In this document: piece by piece, positions 6,294 to 13,982 of the stretch
How positions within the stretch are numbered: the first letter of the stretch is position 1
Layout: the number at the start of each line of letters is the position of its first letter
DNA from: an uncultured Bacilli bacterium
GTDB taxonomy: Bacteria > Bacillota_I > Bacilli_A > RF39 > UBA660
DNA length: 16,361 nucleotides
Direction of reading: 5' to 3'
Assembly: GCA_947632415.1 (NCBI GenBank)
Contig: CANRPB010000020.1
Coordinates: forward strand, 1-16,361
Notes under the pieces: generated by a model
What the model was told of the DNA's origin: nothing
The model's database searches: none
The model's input: only the letters and a program-made list of their open reading frames with translations
Translations under genes and position numbers: made by a program

Positions 6294-7553
6294 CTATACC
6301 TTATCCCTTAACACCCATATAGCATACAAATTAATTAAAACCAAAATACCAACAATAACATCAACAAAACCCCATAACAAATTAGAAGGCAAAACACAAC
6401 CTAAAAACAATATCACCAAAGTAACAAACCTTAATATATAAATATATTTAATATTAATTCTGTCAAAAAAATAATAAAAACTAGACTCACCATAATAATA
6501 ACCAGTAACAATCGTCGAAAAACTAAACAAAATAACCGAAACAAGCAAAATATAAGTACCAACACTACCAAAATGAAACTTAAACGCACTATGCGCAAAT
6601 TCAATACCATTAACATCAACCAAATCAAAAGAACCATAATTACTAGTAAGTAAAATAAAAGCCGTTACAGTACAAATAATAAGCGTCGTAATATAAATAC
6701 CAAACATCTGCGTTAACCCAAGTTTAGAATAATCACTAATATCACTACTAGAAGCAACCATACTACTAGTACCAATCCCAGCCTCATTAGAAAAAATACC
6801 CCTTTGAATTCCAATAATAACCATAGGAATAAAACCACCAAAAAACGATCTAACATTAAAAGCACTCTTAAAAATATCAACTAAAACCGAACCAAGTATA
6901 TCATAATTCATCACACAAGCAACAACACCAGAACCAATATAAATAAGCGACATAACAGGCACCAACTTCTCACTAACATTAACAATCCTCTTAAAACCAC
7001 CATAAATACAAAAAAAAGTAATAACAGCAATACAAAAACCAATAACATAACGACTTAAAGGAAAAACAGAAACCAAAGATTTTGTAATAGTATTAGATTG
7101 AATAGAAAGAAAACAACCAACATAACTTATAATAACTAAAATAGAAAATAAACCACCCAACCATCTATTACCAATTCCATCCCTTATATAATAAGCAGGT
7201 CCACCATAAAAATCACTACCACGTGAAACACGATACTTAACACCCAAAACAACCTCAACATAAGTAATAACCGCACAAAGAAAAGTAGAAAACCACATCC
7301 AAAAAATAGATCCAGGTCCACCAACATAAATAGAAAGAGCAACACCAGCAATACTACCTACACCTATCCTCCCCGCCAAAGAAGTCATAAGCAAACCAAA
7401 AGATGAAACATTACCACCAGAAGAAAAAAAAGACCTAAGCATAGAAACAAAACGAAACTGAATACCCTTTAACTTAAAAGAAAAATAAACACCACTAAAC
7501 AAAATCATAACAGTAACAAACAACCAAATAAATCTATTAATAAAAGAAACCAT
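6294..7553 (-). CDS. Sodium:alanine/glycine symporter family protein (AGCS)
   Basis: This polytopic membrane protein of about 419 residues and roughly ten hydrophobic segments is predicted to take up a small amino acid with sodium. Family signatures are visible: G-R-I-G-V-G-S-I-A-G-V-A (61-72), G-G-P-G-S-I-F-W-M-W (78-87), G-G-P-A-Y-Y-I (117-123) and S-N-E-A-G-I-G (255-261). It is somewhat shorter than typical AGCS members (about 450 or more). I start it at ATG 7553, preceded by GGTGAT. The longer frame from 7571 would begin inside the ksgA terminator hairpin and has no ribosome binding site. A TTGACA at 7597-7602 could serve as a -35, but only with spacing over 18 bp to a -10. The substrate cannot be settled from sequence. 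Confidence 0.9.
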   Translation of the reverse strand: MVSFINRFIWLFVTVMILFSGVYFSFKLKGIQFRFVSMLRSFFSSGGNVSSFGLLMTSLAGRIGVGSIAGVALSIYVGGPGSIFWMWFSTFLCAVITYVEVVLGVKYRVSRGSDFYGGPAYYIRDGIGNRWLGGLFSILVIISYVGCFLSIQSNTITKSLVSVFPLSRYVIGFCIAVITFFCIYGGFKRIVNVSEKLVPVMSLIYIGSGVVACVMNYDILGSVLVDIFKSAFNVRSFFGGFIPMVIIGIQRGIFSNEAGIGTSSMVASSSDISDYSKLGLTQMFGIYITTLIICTVTAFILLTSNYGSFDLVDVNGIEFAHSAFKFHFGSVGTYILLVSVILFSFSTIVTGYYYGESSFYYFFDRINIKYIYILRFVTLVILFLGCVLPSNLLWGFVDVIVGILVLINLYAIWVLRDKV

Positions 7554-7562
7554 AATATCACC

Positions 7563-7589
7563 AAAAAACATTATATAAAAATATAATGT
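7563..7589 (-). terminator. Intrinsic terminator of ksgA
   Basis: ACATTATAT and ATATAATGT (7581-7589 and 7568-7576) form a perfect 9-bp stem with a 4-base loop, followed by six T residues on the minus strand. It lies between the ksgA stop and the symporter start. Confidence 0.7.
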
Positions 7590-7603
7590 CTTATTCTGTC
7601 AAA

Positions 7604-8431
7604 TTATAAACTATTGGCCAAATCAACAAAAATATCAATACTCAAACACTCAGCCCTAACAGACAAATCATAACCATACTTTTTCAAAACACTCAAAACA
7701 ACATCCAAATCATAAGCACTAAGATTATTACGAATAGTCTTTCGCTTCTGTTTAAAACTATCCCTCACAATCTTAAAAAATAAATCCTTATTCTTCAAAT
7801 AACACAAATTTTCCTTTCTCCTAAATTCAACAACAATACTATCAACATTAGGCCTAGGAATAAAAACATTACGACTAATATCCATTAACTTCACAACATC
7901 AAAATAATAATTCAAATAAACAGATAAACTACCATAATCACGAGTACCAGGCAAAGCCTTAAACCTATTTCCAACCTCCTTCTGAACCATAACCACAATC
8001 TTATCAACAGCAATACCATCCTCAATAATTTTCATAATAATAGGAGTCGTAATATAATAAGGTAAATTAGCAACAACATACAACTTATCATATTGAAAAT
8101 CCTTCAAATCCCTAACAACACAAGCACTCAAAAAATCCTCATACTTAACACAAACATTATCAAAAGAATCCAAATTACTAGCCAAAATATCCTTTAGACT
8201 ATCATCAATTTCATAGCACAAAACATTACGACACCTCAAAGCCAATTTATAAGTTAAAGAACCCGCACCAGGTCCAATCTCAATAACCATAGTCCTATCA
8301 TCAACACTAGAAGCATCAATTATTTTATCAATAATATTTTGATCAACAATAAAATTTTGACCAAACTTTTTTTTAAATTTAAAATTCTTTGAATCCAATA
8401 AATCATTCATCTTTTTTGGAGAATATTCCAT
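7604..8431 (-). CDS. ksgA: 16S rRNA (adenine(1518)-N6/adenine(1519)-N6)-dimethyltransferase
   Basis: KsgA/RsmA dimethylates two adjacent adenines in helix 45 of 16S rRNA using S-adenosylmethionine, acting late in 30S assembly. In the 275-residue product the visible motifs are K-K-F-G-Q-N-F (21-27), the SAM-binding E-I-G-P-G-A-G (51-57), acidic E74, and the catalytic N-L-P-Y-Y (122-126). The start at ATG 8431 follows GGTGATTTA. The longer frame to 8503 is rejected because a TTGAAT-17-TATAAT promoter lies in it. In Bacillus, ksgA sits after yabD-yabE-rnmV; here prsW occupies the rnmV position. Kasugamycin resistance through loss of this gene is known in other bacteria; nothing here suggests loss. 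Confidence 0.97.
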   Translation of the reverse strand: MEYSPKKMNDLLDSKNFKFKKKFGQNFIVDQNIIDKIIDASSVDDRTMVIEIGPGAGSLTYKLALRCRNVLCYEIDDSLKDILASNLDSFDNVCVKYEDFLSACVVRDLKDFQYDKLYVVANLPYYITTPIIMKIIEDGIAVDKIVVMVQKEVGNRFKALPGTRDYGSLSVYLNYYFDVVKLMDISRNVFIPRPNVDSIVVEFRRKENLCYLKNKDLFFKIVRDSFKQKRKTIRNNLSAYDLDVVLSVLKKYGYDLSVRAECLSIDIFVDLANSL

Positions 8432-8471
8432 TAAATCACCACCAAACAAATATAAAAAACATACTACATCC

Positions 8472-8500
8472 ATTATACTATGCATTACCACACAATTCAA
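8472..8500 (-). promoter_or_regulatory. Promoter of ksgA
   Basis: TTGAAT (8495-8500), 17 bp, TATAAT (8472-8477) on the minus strand, about 40 bases upstream of the chosen ATG. This is one of the best sigma-A-like matches in the window. Confidence 0.65.
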
Positions 8501-8509
8501 CAAAACAAA

Positions 8510-9292
8510 CTAATCATTCTTCCTACCACATCCAGGACAATACAAACTACAAACACGTCTCCCACACACAGGACAAAAATTATCACTATACTTAATCTTA
8601 TCAGTAACCATAGAAAAACTCTTTATCTTCTTAAAAGAAACAACATACAAAATCAAAACAAAAACAAGAAACACGAAAACAAAAAAAACACTACCAGAAT
8701 ACAAGCAAAAATCATAAAATCCGTGCAACAAAACAGGAACCAAAATACTTAAAAACATATTCCTATCACGCAAAATAAAATTATTAGAAAAATGCGACAA
8801 CTTAGCACGCGCCAAATAATAACCCATAAAAACACCATCACAAGCATGACCAGGAACAGCAAAAAGCGCCCTAATAATAGCCGTTTTTATCCCACCATCA
8901 AAAACATAAAAAATATTTTCTAAACAAGCAAAACCAAGAGCACAAAAAACACTATAAACAATCATATCATAAGCCTGATCAAAATAAATACTATTAAAAG
9001 AAAGCCTATAAACAAACACCCACTTCATAAACTCCTCAATAAATGCTATACCAAAAAAAACATAAAAAAACAACTCCACAAAACTAAAAGTATCCTCAGA
9101 AGCAAGAAAAAAAGGAAAAAACAAACTCAAAAACATAGTAACAAAAATAGTCGATATACAAGAAAGAATCCCACCACAAAACAAACTAGCAAGTAATCTA
9201 ACAGGTTCCTTATCCCTATCCTTTCTATATATATAATAACCAATCAAAACAACAGGTAAAATAGAAATAAACAACAAAAACAAACCATACAT
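8510..9292 (-). CDS. PrsW-family membrane protease with C-terminal zinc ribbon
   Basis: PrsW proteins are intramembrane metalloproteases; the Bacillus member cleaves the anti-sigma factor RsiW. The four conserved blocks are present in 260 residues: E-E-F-M-K (86-90), F-A-C-L-E-N (121-126), P-G-H-A-C-D-G (147-153) and L-L-H-G-F-Y-D-F (188-195), within about seven hydrophobic segments. After the last membrane segment comes a short cytosolic tail ending in C-P-V-C (240-243) and C-P-G-C (252-255), a zinc-ribbon pattern not needed for the protease core. I start at ATG 9292, which follows GGTGATAAT; the longer frame to 9448 overlaps the upstream gene and has no better site. Weak promoter elements (TTGTGT-17-TATAAA, 9308-9336) precede it. 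It lies between the 3D-domain gene and ksgA; no sigma/anti-sigma pair is in the window, so the substrate is unknown. Confidence 0.88.
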   Translation of the reverse strand: MYGLFLLFISILPVVLIGYYIYRKDRDKEPVRLLASLFCGGILSCISTIFVTMFLSLFFPFFLASEDTFSFVELFFYVFFGIAFIEEFMKWVFVYRLSFNSIYFDQAYDMIVYSVFCALGFACLENIFYVFDGGIKTAIIRALFAVPGHACDGVFMGYYLARAKLSHFSNNFILRDRNMFLSILVPVLLHGFYDFCLYSGSVFFVFVFLVFVLILYVVSFKKIKSFSMVTDKIKYSDNFCPVCGRRVCSLYCPGCGRKND

Positions 9293-9350
9293 ATTATCAC
9301 CATCAATTTTATACCACAAAATAAAACAAAACACAATAAAAGATATATAG

Positions 9351-10040
9351 TTACCAACCGTTTCTATATACCTTAAACATAACATTGCCACTTCTATTAG
9401 TTGCATCATCAATGTCACTAGAAGACTCATAACTAAAAGCAATATCAATTAGAATATCACCATTACGCCATGCATTTCTCATAGCAGAACCAGTATCCAT
9501 AACAATCGCCATAAAAGGCTCAAGAATACCATTATCAATCTCCATAACAGTACCACATGAAAACAAGCTATTATCAGCAGCTACAATTCTAACATTACCA
9601 TATGTAGAATCATTATAATAAATTCCATCTCTAATTAAATTGTGAGTATTACCTGATAAAGTTGAACAAGAAACATTACCACTACATCCAACACAATCAG
9701 CACCATACCCAGTCGTTGATCCATAAGAGATATCAAAATTTCCCCTTCCTACTTCTATAACTTCATTAATAGGTTCAATCAAAACAGTTCCCGAATCTTC
9801 CAAAGCATAACCACTACTACCATGAGTAACAACCTTACGCTCATTATAACCAACATCATCACTATAAACAATATCAGTATCATACGAAATAGGTACAATA
9901 GAAATATTAGAAGAATTATAGATGTTGTCATTAGAAACAATAATTGATGAACTATTAACTGTTATACCAAACAATGAACATAGAAGAAAAAACAAAAGAA
10001 CGAAATACCTGATCATCGTCTGGAAAATAGAAAATATCAT
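9351..10040 (-). CDS. Secreted 3D-domain protein (YabE/RpfB-like C-terminus)
   Basis: The protein has 229 residues with an N-terminal hydrophobic signal or anchor (about 10-28), a low-complexity linker, a short segment resembling the end of a G5 repeat (about 68-98, E-V-I-E-V-G), and a C-terminal 3D domain (about 103-204). The 3D domain is a small double-psi barrel related to the MltA catalytic domain. Its aspartates can be placed at D156 (R-I-V-A-A-D), D182 (M-D-T-G) and D199 (I-L-I-D-I-A-F). It probably acts on peptidoglycan outside the cell, as YabE/RpfB relatives do. Its place after tatD matches Bacillus yabD-yabE. It is much shorter than YabE and lacks a full G5 domain. Cysteines C116, C119, C125 and C162 suggest disulfides or metal binding. 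ATG 10040 follows AGGTGAAAT. Confidence 0.8.
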   Translation of the reverse strand: MIFSIFQTMIRYFVLLFFLLCSLFGITVNSSSIIVSNDNIYNSSNISIVPISYDTDIVYSDDVGYNERKVVTHGSSGYALEDSGTVLIEPINEVIEVGRGNFDISYGSTTGYGADCVGCSGNVSCSTLSGNTHNLIRDGIYYNDSTYGNVRIVAADNSLFSCGTVMEIDNGILEPFMAIVMDTGSAMRNAWRNGDILIDIAFSYESSSDIDDATNRSGNVMFKVYRNGW

Positions 10041-10069
10041 ATTTCACCTCATCATTATGAAACACGGAT

Positions 10070-10098
10070 ATCATACCACAATTACATAGTTAAATCAA
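10070..10098 (-). promoter_or_regulatory. Promoter of the 3D-domain gene
   Basis: TTGATT (10093-10098), 17 bp, TATGAT (10070-10075) preceded by TG at -15. It overlaps the end of tatD, leaving a leader of about 20 bases. Confidence 0.5.
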
Positions 10099-10828
10099 AG
10101 AAAATACAAGCATTTCTACTGGTAATTTTTAACACCTCATCATAACTAACACCAGTTAAATTAGAAATCTCCTTAGCAACATAAACAATATTACAAGGTT
10201 CATTCCTCTTACCCCTAAAAGGAACAGGCGTCATATAAGGACTATCAGTCTCCAAAACTAAACTATCAAGCGAAACATTACTAACAACTTCCTTTAATTT
10301 CATAGAATTTTTAAAAGTAACAACACCTCCAACACCTAAAATACAACCTAAACCAATAAAATTACGTGCCATCTCCAAAGAAGATGAAAAACAATGAATC
10401 AAAGTTCTAGAACCATAATTATACCTCTTAATAATATTAAAAGTATCATTAATCGCATCACGACTATGAACAACAATAGGCTTATTATTTGAAACAGCAA
10501 TCTCAATTTGCTTACAAAACAACTCAATCTGAGCATCCTTATTATCCTTAGTATAATAATAATCAAGACCAATTTCGCCAACCGCAACAATCTTATCATC
10601 ATTAATATGTTGACGTATAAAATCAAGACTATAATCCAAAGAAACAGACTCAGGATGAATACCTAACGTTCCATAAACATTACGATACCTAGAACACAAC
10701 TCCAAAACTTCCCTATTAGATGCATCATCAACACCACTCACTATAACTATATTATCTCCCATTCTTTTTATTACATCATCAATATCAGGATAATCAGAAA
10801 CAAAAAGATGGCAATGCGTATCAACCAT
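10082..10828 (-). CDS. tatD: TatD-family metal-dependent hydrolase (DNase)
   Basis: TatD proteins are two-metal TIM-barrel enzymes with 3'-5' exonuclease activity on DNA and RNA; some members also act on D-aminoacyl substrates. Metal ligands are recognisable across 248 residues, a typical length: T-H-C-H (4-7), E85 in V-G-E-I-G-L-D-Y, H121 in V-H-S-R-D-A, H145 in I-H-C-F-S, and D195 in E-T-D-S-P-Y. ATG 10828 has AGAGGTG upstream. The neighbours match Bacillus metS-yabD-yabE, so this is the yabD equivalent. It follows the small membrane-protein gene by 16 bases and probably shares its promoter. Confidence 0.95.
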   Translation of the reverse strand: MVDTHCHLFVSDYPDIDDVIKRMGDNIVIVSGVDDASNREVLELCSRYRNVYGTLGIHPESVSLDYSLDFIRQHINDDKIVAVGEIGLDYYYTKDNKDAQIELFCKQIEIAVSNNKPIVVHSRDAINDTFNIIKRYNYGSRTLIHCFSSSLEMARNFIGLGCILGVGGVVTFKNSMKLKEVVSNVSLDSLVLETDSPYMTPVPFRGKRNEPCNIVYVAKEISNLTGVSYDEVLKITSRNACIFFDLTM

Positions 10829-10844
10829 AAAACACCTCTAAAAA

Positions 10845-11012
10845 TTAACGTCTACACAATATCATATATCTAGTAGCAAAAACTAAAACAACTATAAAAT
10901 AACAACAATCAATAATCCTAAAATTATTAATCATTGTAAAAATCAAAACTAAACTAATTAATGCAAAAACAATCATTACAAATTCAGTATCTTTCTTACT
11001 ATTAGTTTTCAT
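10845..11012 (-). CDS. Small two-helix membrane protein, 55 residues
   Basis: A short reading frame lies between metG and tatD. It starts at ATG 11010-11012 and ends with TAA at 10845-10847. The product starts M-K-T-N-S-K-K-D-T-E, has two hydrophobic segments (about 11-28 and 34-47, the second containing C-C-Y-F-I-V-V-L-V-F), and ends with the basic R-Y-M-I-L-C-R-R. GAGGGAGA stands 6-7 bases before the ATG, and a promoter-like TTGTTT-17-TATAGT lies further upstream. It is close enough to tatD (16 bases) to be cotranscribed. I do not recognise a family. The ribosome binding site, promoter and T/G-rich coding strand like the neighbours support a real gene; its small size keeps confidence moderate. 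Confidence 0.6.
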   Translation of the reverse strand: MKTNSKKDTEFVMIVFALISLVLIFTMINNFRIIDCCYFIVVLVFATRYMILCRR

Positions 11013-11042
11013 ATAATCTCCCTCTATTAAAGCAACATATCC

Positions 11043-11071
11043 ACTATAACATAATTGCTAATAGAAAACAA
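11043..11071 (-). promoter_or_regulatory. Promoter for the small membrane protein and tatD
   Basis: TTGTTT (11066-11071), 17 bp, TATAGT (11043-11048) with TG one base upstream of the hexamer. Between here and the metG terminator (about 11072-11239) the sequence is AT-rich, and I see no gene in it. Confidence 0.55.
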
Positions 11072-11239
11072 AGACAAAATTTAACAAACTATACAAAAAA
11101 AATCAACAATTTACACATATTTACATCAAATATAGACATAACCAACAAAAATCATAAAAAATTCGACAAAAACAACTGTCAAAATACATATTCTTTACAA
11201 CCAAGAAAAACAAAAAAATTATCTTGCAAAAATATTACT

Positions 11240-11280
11240 AAAAAAGATAATTTAAAACCAAAAAGTTTAATTATCTTTTT
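11240..11280 (-). terminator. Strong intrinsic terminator of metG
   Basis: AAAAAGATAATT (minus strand, 11269-11280) pairs perfectly over 12 bp with AATTATCTTTTT (11241-11252), with an inner AAAC/GTTT pairing and a T-run at the end. The stem includes the metG stop codon. Confidence 0.8.
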
Positions 11281-12832
11281 TATTTAACTCCTGTAATTTC
11301 AAATCCTTGTCAATACGAACAAACAAAGGTGTTGGATCATTAAGAACAATACCATAATCCAAACCATCAAAACTACTCAAGGAATCATAATATCTATTTT
11401 CCGTATTAAGTTGTTTAAATATACTATCAGCCGTATCAGGTAAAACCGCCTGTAATAAAACCGCTCCATGACGAATAGACTCAAGTAAACAATACATAAC
11501 CGTAGCCAAACGATCCTTATTACTCTCATCCCGAGCCAAAACCCAAGGCGTTGTCTCATCTATATACTTATTACACCTTTTAAAAATCTCAAAAATAACA
11601 TCAATAGCCTCACTTACCTTAAGCTCATCCATCTTAACACTAACCAAATCAGGAACACTCATCACATAATCAATAAGATCTTTATCAATATCCAAATAAG
11701 TACCAGGCTCAACAACCACACCATCAAAATACTTCTTAGCCATACTAATAGTCCTATTAACTAAATTACCCAAAATATTAGCCAAATCCGTATTAACACG
11801 ATCAATCAACAACTCATAAGTAAAAGTACCATCATTACTAAAAGGCATCTCATGAACCATATAATACCTAACCGCATCAACACCAAAACTCTCCACCAAA
11901 TCATCAGCATACACAATATTACCCTTACTCTTACTCATCTTATCATTACCAAACAACAACCAAGGATGACCAAAAACCTTCTTAGGCAAAGGCAAATCAA
12001 GTGCCATTAAAATAATAGGCCAATAAATAGTATGAAAACGTAAAATATCCTTACCAATCAGATGTAAATCACAAGGCCAATACTTCTTAAAATCATCACT
12101 AACACTATCCGTATTATAACCCAAAAAAGTAATATAATTGCTTAAAGCATCAATCCAAACATATATAACATGATCAGGATTAAAAGAAACAGGAACACCC
12201 CACTTAAAACTAGTACGGCTAACACACAAATCCTGTAAACCAGGCTTAATAAAATTATTAACAATCTCATTTCTTCTACTTTCAGGCTGAATAAAATCCG
12301 GATGCGACATAATATAATCCTCTAACAAATGAGCATACTTATCCATCCTCAAAAAATAAGCCTCTTCACTAGCAGGATGAACCTCACGACCACAATCAGG
12401 ACACTTACCATCAACCAACTGTGTCTCCGTAAAAAAAGACTCACAAGGCGTACAATACAACCCCTCATACTTACCTAGATAAATATCCCCTTGATCATAC
12501 AACTTCTTAAAGATATTAGCAACAACCTCCTCATGATTAGGATTAGTCGTTCTAACAAACTTATCATAACTCGTATTCATAACATCCCAAATACGACGAA
12601 TCTCAAGCGCCATATCATCAACATACTCTTGAGGATTAACCAAAGCCTCACGAGCCTTCTCCTCTATTTTAATACCATGCTCATCCGTACCCGTTTGAAA
12701 ATAAACGTCAAACCCAACAAGCCTCTTATAACGCGCAATAACATCCGCAAGCACCACCTCATAAGTATTACCAATATGCGGCTTACCAGACGTATAAGCA
12801 ATCGCCGTTGAAATATAAAACTTTTCCTTCAT
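11267..12832 (-). CDS. metG: Methionyl-tRNA synthetase
   Basis: This class I synthetase charges initiator and elongator methionine tRNAs. In 521 residues the signature P-H-I-G-N (18-22, the HIGH box), the C127-x2-C130 and C144-x2-C147 zinc knuckle, and K-M-S-K-S (298-302) are present, followed by the helical anticodon-binding domain. The protein ends at about residue 521 (K-L-Q-E-L-N-K-K-D-N) and lacks the C-terminal tRNA-binding (Trbp111/EMAP-like) domain found in many MetG proteins, including Bacillus. ATG 12832 follows AGGAGGGATAGAT; the frame upstream of it has no good site. It lies 11 bases after dut and is probably cotranscribed with it. A strong terminator lies on its stop codon. Confidence 0.97.
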   Translation of the reverse strand: MKEKFYISTAIAYTSGKPHIGNTYEVVLADVIARYKRLVGFDVYFQTGTDEHGIKIEEKAREALVNPQEYVDDMALEIRRIWDVMNTSYDKFVRTTNPNHEEVVANIFKKLYDQGDIYLGKYEGLYCTPCESFFTETQLVDGKCPDCGREVHPASEEAYFLRMDKYAHLLEDYIMSHPDFIQPESRRNEIVNNFIKPGLQDLCVSRTSFKWGVPVSFNPDHVIYVWIDALSNYITFLGYNTDSVSDDFKKYWPCDLHLIGKDILRFHTIYWPIILMALDLPLPKKVFGHPWLLFGNDKMSKSKGNIVYADDLVESFGVDAVRYYMVHEMPFSNDGTFTYELLIDRVNTDLANILGNLVNRTISMAKKYFDGVVVEPGTYLDIDKDLIDYVMSVPDLVSVKMDELKVSEAIDVIFEIFKRCNKYIDETTPWVLARDESNKDRLATVMYCLLESIRHGAVLLQAVLPDTADSIFKQLNTENRYYDSLSSFDGLDYGIVLNDPTPLFVRIDKDLKLQELNKKDN

Positions 12833-12843
12833 ATCTATCCCTC

Positions 12844-13311
12844 CTAAAGACCAACACTCCAAGAATCTCTTTCCTTAGAACAATCATCATCATCAGTAAC
12901 CAAATACTTCATAAACACACCCTGACAAAAAGCATCACCCTTCTTAACAACAAAATCAACACTACCCTGATTTTGTAAACTAACCCACATATGACCACCA
13001 TTCTGTGAATTATTATAAAAATCCTTGTCAATTATACCAACTTGATTCGTCATTCTCACATTATACTTAAAACCCATGCTACTACGAACAAACAAAAACA
13101 AAGCCTCATCATCATTCATAACAACTCTAACACCCGTTGGAATCCTCTTAATCTCACCCGGATGAATCACAAAATCAAACAAAGCACGAAAATCATAACC
13201 AGCACTATACTTAGTTGATCTTGATGGTAAAATATATTCATTATACAAAATAATATCATCACTAATATCCTTTTTAAACTGCTCAAAAGCAATCTTTTCA
13301 AAAACTCTCAT
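12844..13311 (-). CDS. dut: dUTP diphosphatase (trimeric dUTPase) with atypical C-terminus
   Basis: Dut hydrolyses dUTP to dUMP and pyrophosphate, keeping uracil out of DNA and feeding thymidylate synthesis. In 155 residues, motif 1 is A-G-Y-D-F-R-A (37-43), motif 2 is R-S-S-M-G (76-80), motif 3 is V-G-I-I-D-K-D-F-Y (91-99) with catalytic D95, and motif 4 is G-D-A-F-C-Q-G-V-F (125-133). The usual glycine-rich fifth motif (R-G-x-G-G-F-G-S-T-G) is replaced by E-R-D-S-W-S-V-G-L at the very end, so lid closure over the substrate may differ. I start at ATG 13311 after AGGTGGTAT; the longer frame to 13431 runs through a terminator hairpin and into spoVT. It is followed closely by metG. Confidence 0.88.
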   Translation of the reverse strand: MRVFEKIAFEQFKKDISDDIILYNEYILPSRSTKYSAGYDFRALFDFVIHPGEIKRIPTGVRVVMNDDEALFLFVRSSMGFKYNVRMTNQVGIIDKDFYNNSQNGGHMWVSLQNQGSVDFVVKKGDAFCQGVFMKYLVTDDDDCSKERDSWSVGL

Positions 13312-13321
13312 ATACCACCTC

Positions 13322-13362
13322 AAAAAACACATCAAGTAGATGTGTCCACCAACAAATCTACT
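13322..13362 (-). promoter_or_regulatory. Terminator/anti-terminator-like leader in front of dut
   Basis: On the minus strand, ACACATC (13339-13345) pairs with GATGTGT (13327-13333) and is followed by six T residues, an intrinsic terminator 10 bases before the dut ATG. An upstream AGTAGAT (13356-13362) can instead pair with ATCTACT (13335-13341), which overlaps the terminator's left arm. This could simply end spoVT transcription, or act as an attenuator for dut-metG. Confidence 0.5.
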
Positions 13363-13375
13363 GAAAACTAAAGAT

Positions 13376-13404
13376 ATTATAACATTAATAACTCTACTCT
13401 TCAA
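13376..13404 (-). promoter_or_regulatory. Promoter of dut-metG
   Basis: TTGAAG (13399-13404), 17 bp, TATAAT (13376-13381) with the extended element TGT. The -35 lies inside the end of spoVT. The predicted leader of about 55 bases contains the hairpin pair at 13322-13362. Confidence 0.55.
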
Positions 13405-13918
13405 TAGATTTTGCAAGTATTTTTGAAGCAATCAAAGCCATTTTCATATCATCATCACTAATATCATCACTATCAAAAATAATAACTAAACCAACACTAT
13501 CACCACTTGCCACCACAGCATTAATAACATACTTACAAGAAACAATAAAATCATCAGTAATAACAAGATCTTTATTATACTTTTCCAAAATACTCTCACG
13601 ACGCTTAATACAATTCCCTAAACTCTCACTAATAGACTTATTAAATAAATGCTTTATATCACTCGAACAAGCAATAACACTATCAGTATCAGTAATAATA
13701 ACACTCTTCTTAGTAAAAGAATGAAGCGAATCAACCAAATTAGCAGCATACTCATCAACATTCCTCATAATTGAAAATTTTTTCAAAATAATATTATTAC
13801 TATCAACAAAAATTTCCAAAGACTCACCATCCCTAATACGCAAATTACGTCTAATTTCCTTAGGAATAACAATTCTACCTAAATCATCAATTCTTCTAAC
13901 TACACCAGTTGCTTTCAT
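13394..13918 (-). CDS. spoVT: SpoVT-type AbrB-family transcriptional regulator
   Basis: The first ~50 residues are a SpoVT/AbrB swapped-hairpin DNA-binding domain, nearly identical in pattern to Bacillus SpoVT (M-K-A-T-G-V-V-R-R-I-D-D-L-G-R-I-V-I-P-K-E-I-R-R). Residues about 56-174 correspond to the C-terminal GAF-like domain that AbrB itself lacks, so at 174 residues this is the SpoVT architecture (178 in Bacillus). SpoVT controls late forespore genes in spore formers, but homologues occur in non-sporulating relatives, so presence alone does not prove sporulation. The position next to metG and tatD resembles the Bacillus abrB-metS-yabD locus. ATG 13918 follows AGGAGAGTGATTT. It is divergent from ppaC, with only 92 bases between the two starts. 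Confidence 0.92.
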   Translation of the reverse strand: MKATGVVRRIDDLGRIVIPKEIRRNLRIRDGESLEIFVDSNNIILKKFSIMRNVDEYAANLVDSLHSFTKKSVIITDTDSVIACSSDIKHLFNKSISESLGNCIKRRESILEKYNKDLVITDDFIVSCKYVINAVVASGDSVGLVIIFDSDDISDDDMKMALIASKILAKSIEE

Positions 13919-13982
13919 AAATCACTCTCCTAAATAATATTTTGATATGTTTTACCAAATTTATACCAAAAAACAAAAGTTA

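Noticed and set aside
8432..8503. Longer N-terminus for ksgA
   Set aside because: The stretch contains a consensus-like promoter and lacks a ribosome binding site; ATG 8431 has GGTGAT.
9293..9448. Longer N-terminus for PrsW overlapping the 3D-domain gene
   Set aside because: ATG 9292 has GGTGAT; the extension overlaps a well-supported gene in another frame and adds no family motif.
13312..13431. Longer N-terminus for dut
   Set aside because: It runs through the terminator hairpin, a promoter and the end of spoVT; dUTPase homology starts after ATG 13311.
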